From Leisingera aquimarina DSM 24565 (lineage in GTDB: Bacteria; Pseudomonadota; Alphaproteobacteria; Rhodobacterales; Rhodobacteraceae): a stretch of 64,000 nucleotides of DNA. The notes beneath the pieces were generated by a model, which was given only the letters and a program-made list of their open reading frames with translations, made no database searches and was not told the DNA's origin. The position numbers were made by a program, and so were the translations under genes. Numbering within the stretch: position 1 is the first letter of the stretch; each line of letters begins with the position of its first letter. Positions 46,536-55,602 of the stretch are shown here, piece by piece. Where the stretch lies: contig NZ_KI421504.1 of the NCBI RefSeq assembly GCF_000473165.1, forward strand, positions 2,402,009 through 2,466,008, written 5' to 3'.

Positions 46536-46715
46536 TCAGCCGTGCAGCGGGCGGGCGCAGCTGGGGCAGGAGACCACTTTGCGCGGGGCGCTGAACAGGG
46601 CGCGGAACAGGCGGCGCATCACGTTGGCAAAAGCCTCGGCGCGCAGCTCATGGGCGCGGGCTTCGATGGCCTGGAATTGTGCAATGGTCAGGGTGTTGGT
46701 TTCGGTGGTGTTCAT
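46536..46715 (-). CDS. small protein of unknown function (RSP_7527-like)
   Basis: This is a 59-aa protein starting at ATG 46715 with MNTTETNTLTIAQFQAIEA. A helix of alternating Arg, Ala and Leu follows (ARAHELRAEAFANVMRRLFRALF), then a short Cys-x2-Cys tail (SCPSCARP). The layout, a short acidic start and then an amphipathic helix AxELRAEA...RRLxRAL, resembles the tiny DUF1127/RSP_7527-type proteins common in Rhodobacterales. Some of these small Arg-rich proteins act in RNA-linked stress regulation. Assignment is tentative. The CxxC tail could bind a metal. It lies between rnj and the helicase, outside any clear operon. Confidence 0.55.
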   Translation of the reverse strand: MNTTETNTLTIAQFQAIEARAHELRAEAFANVMRRLFRALFSAPRKVVSCPSCARPLHG

Positions 46716-46878
46716 GGCGAGGCCCAATTTCAATGGCGCGTTACGGTGTTGCGGATGCAATACGCCTGTTTGCACAGGTTGACGCCACCCAAGATCGAAG
46801 ACCCGTTATGCTGCAAGTGCAAAGGTCGCCATGCGGCAGCTGCATGGTGATCCGCCCTTTTGCAGCTGCAACAAAGAA

Positions 46879-46903
46879 AGGCCGCTCCAGAATGGAACGG
46901 CCT
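46879..46903 (-). terminator. intrinsic terminator of the DEAD-box helicase gene
   Basis: On the minus strand AGGCCG-x-TCC pairs with GGA-x-CGGCCT around a 5-base loop, and the second arm runs into TTTCTTTGTT. It begins 26 bases after the helicase stop. Stem, loop and T-rich tail fit a Rho-independent terminator. Confidence 0.75.
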
Positions 46904-46928
46904 GTAAAGCGTCTGGCGGCGGTGCTGG

Positions 46929-48311
46929 TCAGCTGGCCCGGCGTTCCGCGAAGCTGAGGGCGATGAAGCTGGGCAGGTGGTCGCCCATGCCGACCACGGA
47001 CTTGTCGTCGCGTTTGCCGTATTTCCCGCGGCCCGAAGCGCGTTCGGGTTTTTGCGCAGGCTTTTCGTCCTTGCGGGGGCTGCGGGCTGCCTCCTTGCGG
47101 GGCTCGCGGGCTTCCGGTTCCGGCTTGGCTGCGCGGGCAGGTTTTTCCGCCTTAGGTTCCGGCTTCACCGGGTTGTCCAGTCGCGGGATCTCTTTCTGGA
47201 TCAGCTTCTCCACCGCATCCAGCGCCTTGTCATCGCGGGGAATGCAGATGGTGATCGCCTTGCCCTCGCGGCCTGCACGTCCGGTGCGGCCGATCCGGTG
47301 GACGTAATCCTCGGCATGGCCGGGCACATCGAAGTTGAATACATGGCTGACGCTGGGCACATCCAGGCCCCGCGCGGCCACATCCGAGGCTACCAGGATC
47401 CTCAAGGACCCTTCACGGAAACCGTCCAAAGTTTTGGTCCGCTGGCTTTGATCCAGGTCGCCATGGATCGGCGATGCGTCATAGCCGTATTTCTTGAGCG
47501 ACTTGGCAACGATATCCACGTCCGACTTGCGGTTGCAGAAGATGATGCCATTGGTGAGCTTGTCGCCCTCATTGTCGATCAGCGCGCGCAGCACTTTACG
47601 TTTTTCACTGCCCTCGCGGTCACGGCGCGATGCCTTGAACTGCACCACGGCCTGTTCGATGGTTTCCGACGCAGTGGCCTGGCGGGCCACCTCGATCCTG
47701 GCGGGGCCGGACAGGAAAGTGTTGGTGATCCGTTCGATCTCCGGCGCCATGGTGGCCGAGAAGAACAGCGTCTGGCGGGTGAACGGCGTCAGCGAGAAGA
47801 TGCGCTCGATATCCGGGATGAACCCCATATCGAGCATCCGGTCGGCCTCGTCCACCACCATCACCTGCACACCAGTGAGCAGCAGCTTGCCGCGCTCAAA
47901 ATGGTCCAGCAGGCGTCCGGGGGTTGCAATCAGCACATCGACGCCCTTGTCGATCAGCGCGTCCTGTTCCTTGAAAGAAACCCCGCCAATGAGCAGCGCC
48001 TTCGTCAGCTTCACATGCTTGGCATAGGTGTCGAAGTTTTCCGCCACCTGGGCCGCCAGTTCGCGTGTGGGGCACAGCACCAGGCTGCGCGGCATCCGGG
48101 CCCGGGCGCGGCCGCGCGCCAGCATTGTGATCATCGGCAGCGTGAAAGACGCCGTCTTGCCGGTGCCGGTCTGGGCGATTCCCAGAACATCGCGGCCCTC
48201 CAGCGCAGGCGGAATTGCACCCGCCTGAATCGGGGTGGGGGTTTCGTATCCAGCTTCCTCAATAGCCTTGAGGACCTTGGGATTAAGGTTCAGATCGGTG
48301 AATTTTGTCAT
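46929..48311 (-). CDS. DEAD-box ATP-dependent RNA helicase (RhlE-like)
   Basis: This RNA-unwinding enzyme of about 460 aa is likely active in ribosome assembly or mRNA turnover. The Q motif region FTDLNLNPKVLKAIEEAGYE, AQTGTGKT (motif I), PTRELAAQ (Ia), VVDEADRMLDMGF (II, DEAD), FFSATM (III), and HRIGRTGRAGREG (VI) are all present. The C-terminal tail of about 90 residues is Lys/Arg/Glu/Pro-rich and probably binds RNA. I prefer the ATG at 48311 (MTKF), with another ATG two codons upstream. A terminator lies just after. Assignment to RhlE rather than DbpA/SrmB is by overall resemblance. Confidence 0.92.
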   Translation of the reverse strand: MTKFTDLNLNPKVLKAIEEAGYETPTPIQAGAIPPALEGRDVLGIAQTGTGKTASFTLPMITMLARGRARARMPRSLVLCPTRELAAQVAENFDTYAKHVKLTKALLIGGVSFKEQDALIDKGVDVLIATPGRLLDHFERGKLLLTGVQVMVVDEADRMLDMGFIPDIERIFSLTPFTRQTLFFSATMAPEIERITNTFLSGPARIEVARQATASETIEQAVVQFKASRRDREGSEKRKVLRALIDNEGDKLTNGIIFCNRKSDVDIVAKSLKKYGYDASPIHGDLDQSQRTKTLDGFREGSLRILVASDVAARGLDVPSVSHVFNFDVPGHAEDYVHRIGRTGRAGREGKAITICIPRDDKALDAVEKLIQKEIPRLDNPVKPEPKAEKPARAAKPEPEAREPRKEAARSPRKDEKPAQKPERASGRGKYGKRDDKSVVGMGDHLPSFIALSFAERRAS

Positions 48312-48493
48312 ATGCATCCGTCATTGCGGACACTGACCTGGCCCGCGCGTGTGTTTTGCAGCCGGCTCCGCAAGGGTCATGCGGGATGGCAGCTGCCGGC
48401 TCGTGGGGCGGCATAGCAAAATCCTGTGCGATCGTCAATTAATGCCGGATTTCGCAGTGTTTTTGTCCCGGCTTTTGGCAACAGAGAGACAAT

Positions 48494-49438
48494 TCAGACG
48501 AATTCCGGAAAGTGTTTCCGCCGTTTTGAGGCCAAATCCAGTTTTCGGATCTTTAGCACCCCCTCAGCCCGCAGGCGGTCCCGCAGGTCTGGGCTGTCGG
48601 TGCAAACTTCGTCAAAAAAGGTGCGCAGACCGGCTTCGCCCTGATCCGCTTCAATGGCGCTTAGCAGCTCATGCACAGTGATTCCTTCAGTGCCACGGGG
48701 CCGGAAGGGGGCAAGCCCTGCCCGATAAGAGCCTTTTTGCAGCCGGTACCGGTAGTGGCTGATCCAGTTGTGCCAGTCTGCGGCATGGAAATGGCACAAA
48801 TCCATGCCGTCCAGTTTGGCCTCGCCAGGGTTCGTGCCGCCGTCCAGCAAAACATTGTGAATCCGAATCTCCAGGCCGTCGATGCCGGTACGGGTGAACA
48901 GCTTGCCTTGGACATGGCTCAGAAAGCCGCCCTTGAGATGCTTGCCGAACTGCGGGTACAGCCGCGCCGCGCGGGCGTCCTGGCCAACGACCGGGAGGCA
49001 TCCTTTGAAAGCCGTGCCGTCGCCGCCCGCCAGAACTTCAACCGGGCGCGCCCGGGCACAGCAGACGTCAGACGGCAGCGCAGCCAGCCGGGTGGCAACG
49101 GATTCAGCAGACCACAGAAATTCGTCGACGTCACAATGCAACAGCCAGTCCACATCCCCGGCCTGACGATGATAGGCGCGGCTAGCGTTTGCCGATTGCC
49201 GCACCTGGTGCTTGACCGGCCGTCTGCCCATCCGCCGCCAGTAAGTCTCGTTACATTCGGTGATCCGGATCTTCGGGTGTGCTTTCAAATGCGGGAAAGC
49301 GTCCGGGCAGGGAGCGTCCAGATACAGAAACAGCCTGTGCGCCCCGGCCTCAAGGTAATGGGCCGCAAAGGTCAGGATATCGCTTGCGTCTGCTTTGATG
49401 GTGCTGACGATGCCCCATTTGATCTGCTCACTGCTCAT
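48494..49438 (-). CDS. glycosyltransferase family 2-like protein
   Basis: This is a 314-aa protein resembling the Glyco_tranf_2_4 family. KWGIVSTIKADASDILTFAAHYLEAGAHRLFLYLDAP is the N-terminal nucleotide-binding region (landmarks IVSTIKADASDIL, HYLEAGAHRLFLYLD). DWLLHCDVDEFLW holds the DxD-like donor motif, and LCHFHAADWHNWISHYRYRLQKGSY is a late conserved part. Such proteins glycosylate surface polymers or small molecules, and the acceptor is unknown. The start ATG 49438 overlaps by 11 bases the stop of the upstream unknown gene (49428), so the two form a coupled pair downstream of prfC. The open frame continues upstream but within that gene. Confidence 0.82.
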   Translation of the reverse strand: MSSEQIKWGIVSTIKADASDILTFAAHYLEAGAHRLFLYLDAPCPDAFPHLKAHPKIRITECNETYWRRMGRRPVKHQVRQSANASRAYHRQAGDVDWLLHCDVDEFLWSAESVATRLAALPSDVCCARARPVEVLAGGDGTAFKGCLPVVGQDARAARLYPQFGKHLKGGFLSHVQGKLFTRTGIDGLEIRIHNVLLDGGTNPGEAKLDGMDLCHFHAADWHNWISHYRYRLQKGSYRAGLAPFRPRGTEGITVHELLSAIEADQGEAGLRTFFDEVCTDSPDLRDRLRAEGVLKIRKLDLASKRRKHFPEFV

Positions 49439-50195
49439 CAGAAGCGGGCCTGACCTTGTAGCGTTGAATGCGGGCGAAGATGCTGCGCGGGTCGGCCATG
49501 ACCATCTGCAGCATGCGTGTTCCCAAAGGCCGAAGAACCGCGTCATTCTCGGCATAGCGCCACAGCCGGGCCAGCATGTTCCTGTCCAAATCCCCGTTTG
49601 GCAGCGAATAGGGTTCCAAACCAAAACCCAAATCATCCGGCTTTGAACCGCCGCGGGTCCGGGGAAAGCCAACGCTGTTTTTCCATCCGCTCTGACGGCG
49701 CTCACTGTCGTGCAGCTTGATCAGGTCGAACAAAAGCATAAGCCCCTGTCCGCCCAAGCGCTGGTCCAGGGTTTCCCCATGATCGGCAAATGTGGCCGCT
49801 GCCGATATCATCCAGCGCACTGGCAGTTCGCGGGCCAGCGCGTCGCCCTGTTCCGACCAGATCCGCAGAAACAACTGCCGCGCTTGCGGCGGGGCGGCGC
49901 GCCTGCGCAGAATGGCAATGCAAACTGCATGAAGCGCCCAAAGTTCAGACTGGCCGAGAAACTCAGCGCGTATAACTGCCTGTTTGCGCGACGCATTCCT
50001 GCGGTTTTCCGGCACGCCGTTCATGTCAGGTGCGCAGGAAACCATTGCTGCCTTAAGTGCATTCAGATCAACGTCCGGGGGCGGGAGCACCGACAGCGGA
50101 TCGTCAAAAGGCGTTTCGCGCGTCTCCAGCCGCCGCATCAGCGCAAAAAAACCGCCAGGGTAGTTCTCTTGATCCAGATCCATGGCGAGCTTCAA
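49428..50195 (-). CDS. unknown protein paired with glycosyltransferase
   Basis: This is a 255-aa soluble, mostly helical protein that I do not recognise. It has no signal peptide or membrane segment. Visible stretches are ENYPGGFFALMRRLETRETPFDDPLSVLPPP, RKQAVIRAEFLGQSELWALHAVCIAILRRR (partial: GQSELWALHAVCIA), WMISAAATFADHG and SLPNGDLDRNMLARLWRYAEND. It starts 30 bases after prfC on the same strand and overlaps the glycosyltransferase start by 11 bases, suggesting that the two proteins act together. It could be an acceptor-recognition or adaptor protein, but that is speculation. Confidence 0.65.
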   Translation of the reverse strand: MKLAMDLDQENYPGGFFALMRRLETRETPFDDPLSVLPPPDVDLNALKAAMVSCAPDMNGVPENRRNASRKQAVIRAEFLGQSELWALHAVCIAILRRRAAPPQARQLFLRIWSEQGDALARELPVRWMISAAATFADHGETLDQRLGGQGLMLLFDLIKLHDSERRQSGWKNSVGFPRTRGGSKPDDLGFGLEPYSLPNGDLDRNMLARLWRYAENDAVLRPLGTRMLQMVMADPRSIFARIQRYKVRPASDEQ

Positions 50196-50225
50196 TGCGC
50201 TGTTTTCAAAAATGCGGCGTTTCTG

Positions 50226-51833
50226 TCAGACCATCATTTCCTTGGTCGCGGTCAGTTTCAAGTCCGGATAGTCGCGCACCACCCGGTCGATGTCCCATTG
50301 CAGCCGCGTCAGGTACACAACATCGCCGTCGTGATCATGGGCGATATGCTGCTTGTTGGCGTTTGTGAACTTGTCCACCGCCGCCCGGTCACCGCTGACC
50401 CAGCGGGCCGAGGTGAACTGGCTGGCCTCAAACCGCACTGGCAGGCCATATTCCATCTCAATCCGTGAGGCCAGAACCTCGAACTGCAACTGGCCGACAA
50501 CGCCGACGATGAAGCCGGAGCCGATCGAAGGCTTGAACACCTTGGCAGCCCCTTCTTCGGCAAACTGCATCAGCGCCTTTTCCAGATGCTTGGCCTTCAT
50601 CGGATCGCCCGCCCGCACACCTTGCAGCAATTCCGGAGCAAACGACGGAATTCCGGTCACCCGGATCGCCTCGCCCTCGGTCAGCGTATCGCCAATACGC
50701 AGCTGGCCGTGGTTCGGAATGCCGATGATATCGCCGGCCCAGGCTTCTTCCGCCAGTTCGCGGTCAGAGGCCAGGAACAGCACCGGGTTGGAAATCGCCA
50801 TCGGCTTCTTGGTGCGCACATGGGTCAGTTTCATGCCGCGTTTGAAGTGCCCCGACGCCATGCGGACAAAGGCCACCCGGTCGCGGTGCTTGGGGTCCAT
50901 ATTGGCCTGGACCTTGAAAACGAAACCCGCGACCTTTTTTTCTTCCGGCGCCACCTGGCGGGGCTGGGCGGATTGCGGCTGCGGTTCGGGGCCATAGGCG
51001 CCGATACCGTCCATCAGTTCCTTCACACCGAACGAGTTGATCGCCGAACCGAACCAGATCGGGGTCATGTGGCCTTCGAGCACTGATTGCGGATCCAAGG
51101 CCGGCAGCAGCTCGCGGGCCATCTCGACCTCTTCCAACAGCTGTTCCAGCAGGTGTTCCGGCACATGTTCAGCCAGTTTGGGGTCATCCAAGCCGTTGAT
51201 CTTAATGCTTTCCGCAACCTTGTTGCGATCGGCGCGGTCCATCAGTTCCAGCCGGTCGCGCAGCATGTCATAACAGCCGATGAATTCACGGCCCACGCCG
51301 ATCGGCCAGCTGGCTGGTGTCACGTCAATGGCCAGGTTCTGCTGGATCTCGTCAATGATCTCAAAGGTGTCCCGGCTTTCGCGGTCCATCTTGTTACAGA
51401 AGGTCAGGATCGGCAGGTCACGCAGACGGCAGACCTCGAACAGCTTCTGGGTCTGGCTTTCCACGCCTTTGGCGCCGTCGATCACCATCACCGCTGCATC
51501 CACCGCGGTCAGGGTGCGGTAGGTGTCCTCGGAGAAATCGCTGTGGCCGGGCGTGTCCACCAGGTTGAACCGGAAGCCGCTGAAATCAAACGACATTGCT
51601 GAAGCCGAAACCGAGATCCCGCGGTCTTTTTCCATCTGCATGAAGTCCGACCGCGTGCGCCGCGCCTCACCCTTGGCGCGCACCTGTCCGGCCATCTGAA
51701 TCGCACCGCCATACAGCAGGAACTTTTCAGTCAGCGTGGTCTTGCCGGCGTCCGGGTGCGAAATGATCGCAAAGGTCCGGCGCCGGGCAATTTCGGGCGG
51801 CAGTTCGGGGTGGTTCGAAGTGGTGTCCAACAT
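50226..51833 (-). CDS. prfC: peptide chain release factor 3
   Basis: RF3 is a translational GTPase that recycles RF1/RF2 from ribosomes after termination. The 535-aa protein has FAIISHPDAGKTTLTEKFLLYG (G1 P-loop), RGISVSASAMSFDF (switch I/G2), NLVDTPGHSDFSEDTYRTL (G3), TFCNKMDRE (G4) and an EF-G-like domain order. ATG 51833 gives MLDTTSNHPELPPEIA, in accord with family N-termini; the longer frame begins inside a non-coding region. It is divergent from the histidine kinase. The two genes downstream may be read with it. Confidence 0.95.
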   Translation of the reverse strand: MLDTTSNHPELPPEIARRRTFAIISHPDAGKTTLTEKFLLYGGAIQMAGQVRAKGEARRTRSDFMQMEKDRGISVSASAMSFDFSGFRFNLVDTPGHSDFSEDTYRTLTAVDAAVMVIDGAKGVESQTQKLFEVCRLRDLPILTFCNKMDRESRDTFEIIDEIQQNLAIDVTPASWPIGVGREFIGCYDMLRDRLELMDRADRNKVAESIKINGLDDPKLAEHVPEHLLEQLLEEVEMARELLPALDPQSVLEGHMTPIWFGSAINSFGVKELMDGIGAYGPEPQPQSAQPRQVAPEEKKVAGFVFKVQANMDPKHRDRVAFVRMASGHFKRGMKLTHVRTKKPMAISNPVLFLASDRELAEEAWAGDIIGIPNHGQLRIGDTLTEGEAIRVTGIPSFAPELLQGVRAGDPMKAKHLEKALMQFAEEGAAKVFKPSIGSGFIVGVVGQLQFEVLASRIEMEYGLPVRFEASQFTSARWVSGDRAAVDKFTNANKQHIAHDHDGDVVYLTRLQWDIDRVVRDYPDLKLTATKEMMV

Positions 51834-52030
51834 GGGGGTGGCTGTATCCACAATCCGCAAGCGTGGCAAGGAAAACAGGGCCGCCGCCGGACAAGCCACT
51901 GGTCAACAGAGGGTCAACGAGAAAATCCAAATTCCGGTTTGCCTATGTTTCGCTAACGAATATCTTGTAAGTCTATTTGAATGAATACGGGCAACCGGAT
52001 TTGAGAGCTTTGCCACTGCAGGAACAACAC

Positions 52031-53638
52031 GTGCAAAAAGATGAATTTTCTGATCATTTTGAAGTTCTGGACTCGGTTGAAATTGCAGTGATCGTCCTGA
52101 AAGTGGGGGGCGACGGCCTTCCGCGCTATGTGGCGATGAATACAAAGTCGCGGGAATTCACCAAGCTCGGGTTTGACGATTTCGCCGGCAAAACCGCGCT
52201 TGAACTTTATGGCGGGGCGACTGGCCGCCGCGCCTTGAACCAGCACCTTGACGTCATAGCCGCAGGCAGGGAAGCCACCTACGACATCGTCCTTCCAGCT
52301 GTTCAGAAAACAAAATACCTCAGTACTACGCTGCGGCCCGTCTTCAATGATGACGGCAAACTGGTCTACCTCGTTGGCTCCTCCACTGATATTACGTCTG
52401 AGCGCGAGCGGGACGAGGCTTTGGAACTCACCCGGCTGGCCTTGGACAAGGCTGAGGAAGCAAGTCAGGCAAAAGAGCGGTTTCTGGCCAACATGAGCCA
52501 CGAAATCAGAACCCCGATGAACGGCATACTCGGGATGTGTGAATTGCTGAAAGAAACCGAACTTGATGACCAGCAGGCTTTGTTCGCGGACACGATTTTC
52601 AATTCGGCCACAGCCTTGCTGAGCGTGATCAACGATGTTTTGGATTTTTCCAAAATTCAGGCGGACAAAATTTCATTACGGGATGCACCCTTTTCCCTGT
52701 TGGACCTTGTCCAGGATGTGGGAACCCTGCTGTGGGCAAAGGCGGCTTACAAGGGGCTCGATCTTCGCACTGATTACCCCGCGGACGCCCCGTGGGAGTT
52801 TGTCGGGGACGCCAGCAAGATCCGGCAAATCCTGATGAACCTGCTGGGTAATGCGATCAAATTCACCGGCACCGGGCAAGTCACCGCCAGTGTTTCCTAC
52901 GACACCGGCGCTGCGAAACTGCCGCTGCGCATCTCGGTCAGCGACACCGGCCCAGGGATCGATCAGTCGCAGATCGAACAGATTTTTTCTGCGTTCGAAC
53001 AGGTCAACCGCCAGACCACAAGGGTGGTAGAAGGCACCGGCCTGGGATTGGCGATCACCCGGGCGCTGGTTGAGCGGATGGGCGGCAGGATCGACGTGGC
53101 ATCGGCCCCCGGTCAGGGGGCGATCTTTACGGTCCATCTGGATTTGCAACAGGTGGATGCAGAGGACGGCGCCGCCAGCCAGGAAGATGGCGTCACGCGC
53201 GTCCAGGATCAAAGAATGGCGTTGAACACACAGGCCGCAAGCACTCCGTTGGATCTGCCGGCAGAGGCCTTGAAGGGGATGAGGATCCTTGTTGCCGATG
53301 ACAACAAGACCAACCAGCTGGTCGTCAAGAAGATGCTGAAACCCACTGGCGCTGACCTGCAATTTGCGGCCAATGGGCAGCTCGCTTTTGAGGCATACAT
53401 ATCTGCTGGCTGCGACCTTATTCTGATGGATCTGTCGATGCCCATCCTGGGCGGGCTCGAGGCCACCCGGAAAATCCGCCAGTACGAGCAGGGCGCCGCG
53501 CTGCCGGAATGCCCGATCATTGCGCTGACAGCCAATGCACAGCCGAGCGACGTAGAGGCTTGCATGGCCGCGGGGATGAACGATTTCCTGTCCAAACCCT
53601 TTCGCAAGGCCGAGCTTTTGGCGCGGATCCTGCGTTAG
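52031..53638 (+). CDS. hybrid sensor histidine kinase/response regulator
   Basis: This is a 535-aa soluble two-component hybrid kinase with no membrane helix, so it senses a cytoplasmic signal. An N-terminal PAS-like domain (about 10-130) is followed by a short coiled coil. HisKA comes next with the phospho-accepting His in FLANMSHEIRTPMNGILGM, then HATPase with NLLGNAIKFTG (N box), SDTGPGIDQSQ (G1) and GTGLGLAI (G2). A C-terminal receiver carries ILVADDNKTNQ and the Asp in DLILMDLSMPILGG. GTG 52031 is preferred since AGGA precedes it by 7 bases; an in-frame TTG at 51977 would add 18 residues without a ribosome site. The partner Hpt or output regulator is not nearby. Confidence 0.88.
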   Translation: MQKDEFSDHFEVLDSVEIAVIVLKVGGDGLPRYVAMNTKSREFTKLGFDDFAGKTALELYGGATGRRALNQHLDVIAAGREATYDIVLPAVQKTKYLSTTLRPVFNDDGKLVYLVGSSTDITSERERDEALELTRLALDKAEEASQAKERFLANMSHEIRTPMNGILGMCELLKETELDDQQALFADTIFNSATALLSVINDVLDFSKIQADKISLRDAPFSLLDLVQDVGTLLWAKAAYKGLDLRTDYPADAPWEFVGDASKIRQILMNLLGNAIKFTGTGQVTASVSYDTGAAKLPLRISVSDTGPGIDQSQIEQIFSAFEQVNRQTTRVVEGTGLGLAITRALVERMGGRIDVASAPGQGAIFTVHLDLQQVDAEDGAASQEDGVTRVQDQRMALNTQAASTPLDLPAEALKGMRILVADDNKTNQLVVKKMLKPTGADLQFAANGQLAFEAYISAGCDLILMDLSMPILGGLEATRKIRQYEQGAALPECPIIALTANAQPSDVEACMAAGMNDFLSKPFRKAELLARILR

Positions 53639-54294
53639 GCGGGCAGCAGTACCGCAAAAGAGCCGGCTAGCTTTTTCTTGGGCCGGGACTTGCCGGCCGC
53701 AGCGGCTGCTTCCACGCAGTCCGGCGTATCTGCGGGGCGGCGGCTCTGTGTGCCTGCATCCAGATTCTTGGAAGGACACGCCATGAGGCCGGGCGCCCGT
53801 GGCCAAAGACATTCAGCTGCCCTGCCGAAGGTCCGGTGCGTCCGGACTAGGCACTGCAGCAGATTGGAGGTGTGCAGATATCCCACAAATCCTGCAACGC
53901 GCCCAATACCTTCTTTGGAATGGATGTAGCGGTAGATGGTTTCCTGGCAGACCCGCAGCCTGGCGCCTTCATGGATCATCCGGCTGCCGATCTGTTCTGG
54001 CATCCGGCCATTCTTCAGCCGCTCGACGACACGGCGGCACAACTCCGGATGACGGATCAGCTTGCGTTGCCTCGCGCGCCGGCCGGCCGCCATCAGCTGG
54101 GCTGCGGCGCCATAACAGCCATCACATTTCGGCAGGCAGGGATCCGAGAAATGGTTCCGCTTCAACTCCCGGAATACCGTCGATCTGCAGCGCCCGAGGG
54201 CACGCGCCATCTCGTTCACAGGGGCCTTCGCATGCCTCCAGCGTTCAATCTTGCGTCGTTCCGTTATACTCAGCTGGCTGTAAACAGCTCCCAT
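53635..54294 (-). pseudogene. truncated IS30-family transposase
   Basis: The first 129 residues are the DNA-binding half of an IS30-type transposase: QLSITERRKIERWRHAKAP, EMARALGRCRSTVFRELKRN (HTH), GRMPEQIGSRMIHEG and VCQETIYRYIHSKEG. After that, near 53907, homology ends in Ala-rich, unrelated sequence that runs to a stop overlapping the histidine kinase end. The DDE catalytic domain is missing, so this is a dead remnant. No terminal inverted repeats could be identified. It lies between the kinase and the Hint-domain gene. Confidence 0.78.
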
Positions 54295-54384
54295 TTCGTT
54301 TCCTCTCGTCAGGCAACATGCTGTTTTCTAACAAGAGTCGCAGTTGGGGGTGGCGCGCGTCGGCAATCGCGATGCAGCGGGCTG

Positions 54385-55422
54385 CTACCGCAGCGAGGCC
54401 CGTTTCAGCAGACCTACCGCGTCGGGTCTGTCCAGCAGTGACCGGCTTACATCCAGGCCATGGGCGCCGCGCATGTGTTGCGCGGGCAGGGTGCCGGGGC
54501 GCAGGGACCAGAATTCTTCCGGCAGAGCCGGGCGTGTAACAGGATCAAGGAAGGTGCTCTCAGCTGCTATCCCTTCGGCATAGATAATGTGGTGGCGGTC
54601 GAACAGGATCTGAAAATAGTCGGCAAAGCCGCCGTCCAGCACCACCACCGTGTCGCCGTTCACCAGATCCCGGGCACGGACCAGGATTTCCGGCGCGCCG
54701 GCGCCGATTTCGTCGCTGCGCTGGTAGACCATCAGCCGGTGACCGGGGCTGACGATCAGGTCGCCTGCGTTGTTCAAGGCACCCTTGCGGATCAGGATCG
54801 GGGCCAGGTCGCCGACCGCGCGCAGGGTTGACTGGCCGACCCAGCGCACCTCTTGGATGCCGTCGTCGCGGGTCAGGACGCGGTCGCCTGCGCGCATGTC
54901 CTCAATTAGGCGCTGGGCCCCGGTCGCCAGGGTGATGCGGGTGCCGCGGGTAAAGGAGACGCAGGCCGACTGCGCCAGCTTGCGCCGGGCCGGTTCTCGT
55001 TCGGCCTTGACCAGGGTATAGGGCATCTGCGGCTGCAATGGCGCCAGCGGCACCAAGTAGATGGCGGCGATGTAGCCCTCGGCGTCGGCTTCGACCATCA
55101 CCAGGATCCCGGTGTTGGGGCCGCGGTCGGGCATCAGGGTTATCAGGCTGTCCAGATGCAGCGCAGCACCGGGGGCACCAAGCGCTGTGTCATCCGCAAT
55201 GCAGAAGCTGCCATCGTGATGAGCGGCAATGCTCAGCCGCTGCGGCGGGGCCGGGCTGTTCAGCAGGTAAATGTCATCCAGCACCAGATCCTCGAGCACA
55301 CCCATGGGATCGCCCGCGTTGGCGCCGTATTCGGCGCGGAAACGTTCGGCCGGGTAGGCCTGGACGGAGGAAAGGCTGGCGGTCAAGGTTTGTCCCTTAA
55401 AACTGGGGGTGTCCGAATCCAT
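54385..55422 (-). CDS. Hint-domain protein
   Basis: This is a 345-aa protein common in Roseobacter-type genomes, with a beta-rich N-terminal domain (about 1-145) and a Hint (hedgehog/intein) domain (about 150-290). The Hint start is CVSFTRGTRITLATGAQRLIED. The residue directly before FTRGT is Ser156, with Cys154 two positions earlier, so the nucleophile may be Ser rather than Cys. Other landmarks are AGDRVLTRDDGIQEVRWVGQ, IVSPGHRLMVYQ (block-B-like His228) and LVNGDTVVV. There is no signal peptide. Hint modules self-cleave or splice in other proteins, but the role in this family is not established. ATG 55422; the open frame continues upstream, antisense to the SDR. Confidence 0.85.
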   Translation of the reverse strand: MDSDTPSFKGQTLTASLSSVQAYPAERFRAEYGANAGDPMGVLEDLVLDDIYLLNSPAPPQRLSIAAHHDGSFCIADDTALGAPGAALHLDSLITLMPDRGPNTGILVMVEADAEGYIAAIYLVPLAPLQPQMPYTLVKAEREPARRKLAQSACVSFTRGTRITLATGAQRLIEDMRAGDRVLTRDDGIQEVRWVGQSTLRAVGDLAPILIRKGALNNAGDLIVSPGHRLMVYQRSDEIGAGAPEILVRARDLVNGDTVVVLDGGFADYFQILFDRHHIIYAEGIAAESTFLDPVTRPALPEEFWSLRPGTLPAQHMRGAHGLDVSRSLLDRPDAVGLLKRASLR

Positions 55423-55602
55423 ATTTGGCCTCGCTTGGGGAGGCGTCCAGTAGATTTGCCGTGAGAATGTGGCGGAAAGGGGGTGGGAAGGGGCAGATTT
55501 TCCGGCAGCTTCACGCTGAATACACGGACTGCAGGACTGGCCATCACTGCCCGCCCGGTGCAAGCTCTGCGCAAAGAACAGGATTCCCGAAGGAGGGTGA
55601 CG

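Noticed and set aside
53635-54294. Active IS30 element
   Set aside because: Only the DNA-binding half matches; the catalytic domain and inverted repeats are missing.
54385-55422. Intein inserted in a host protein
   Set aside because: The Hint domain is not flanked by two halves of a known protein and there is no homing endonuclease, so it is a stand-alone Hint protein.
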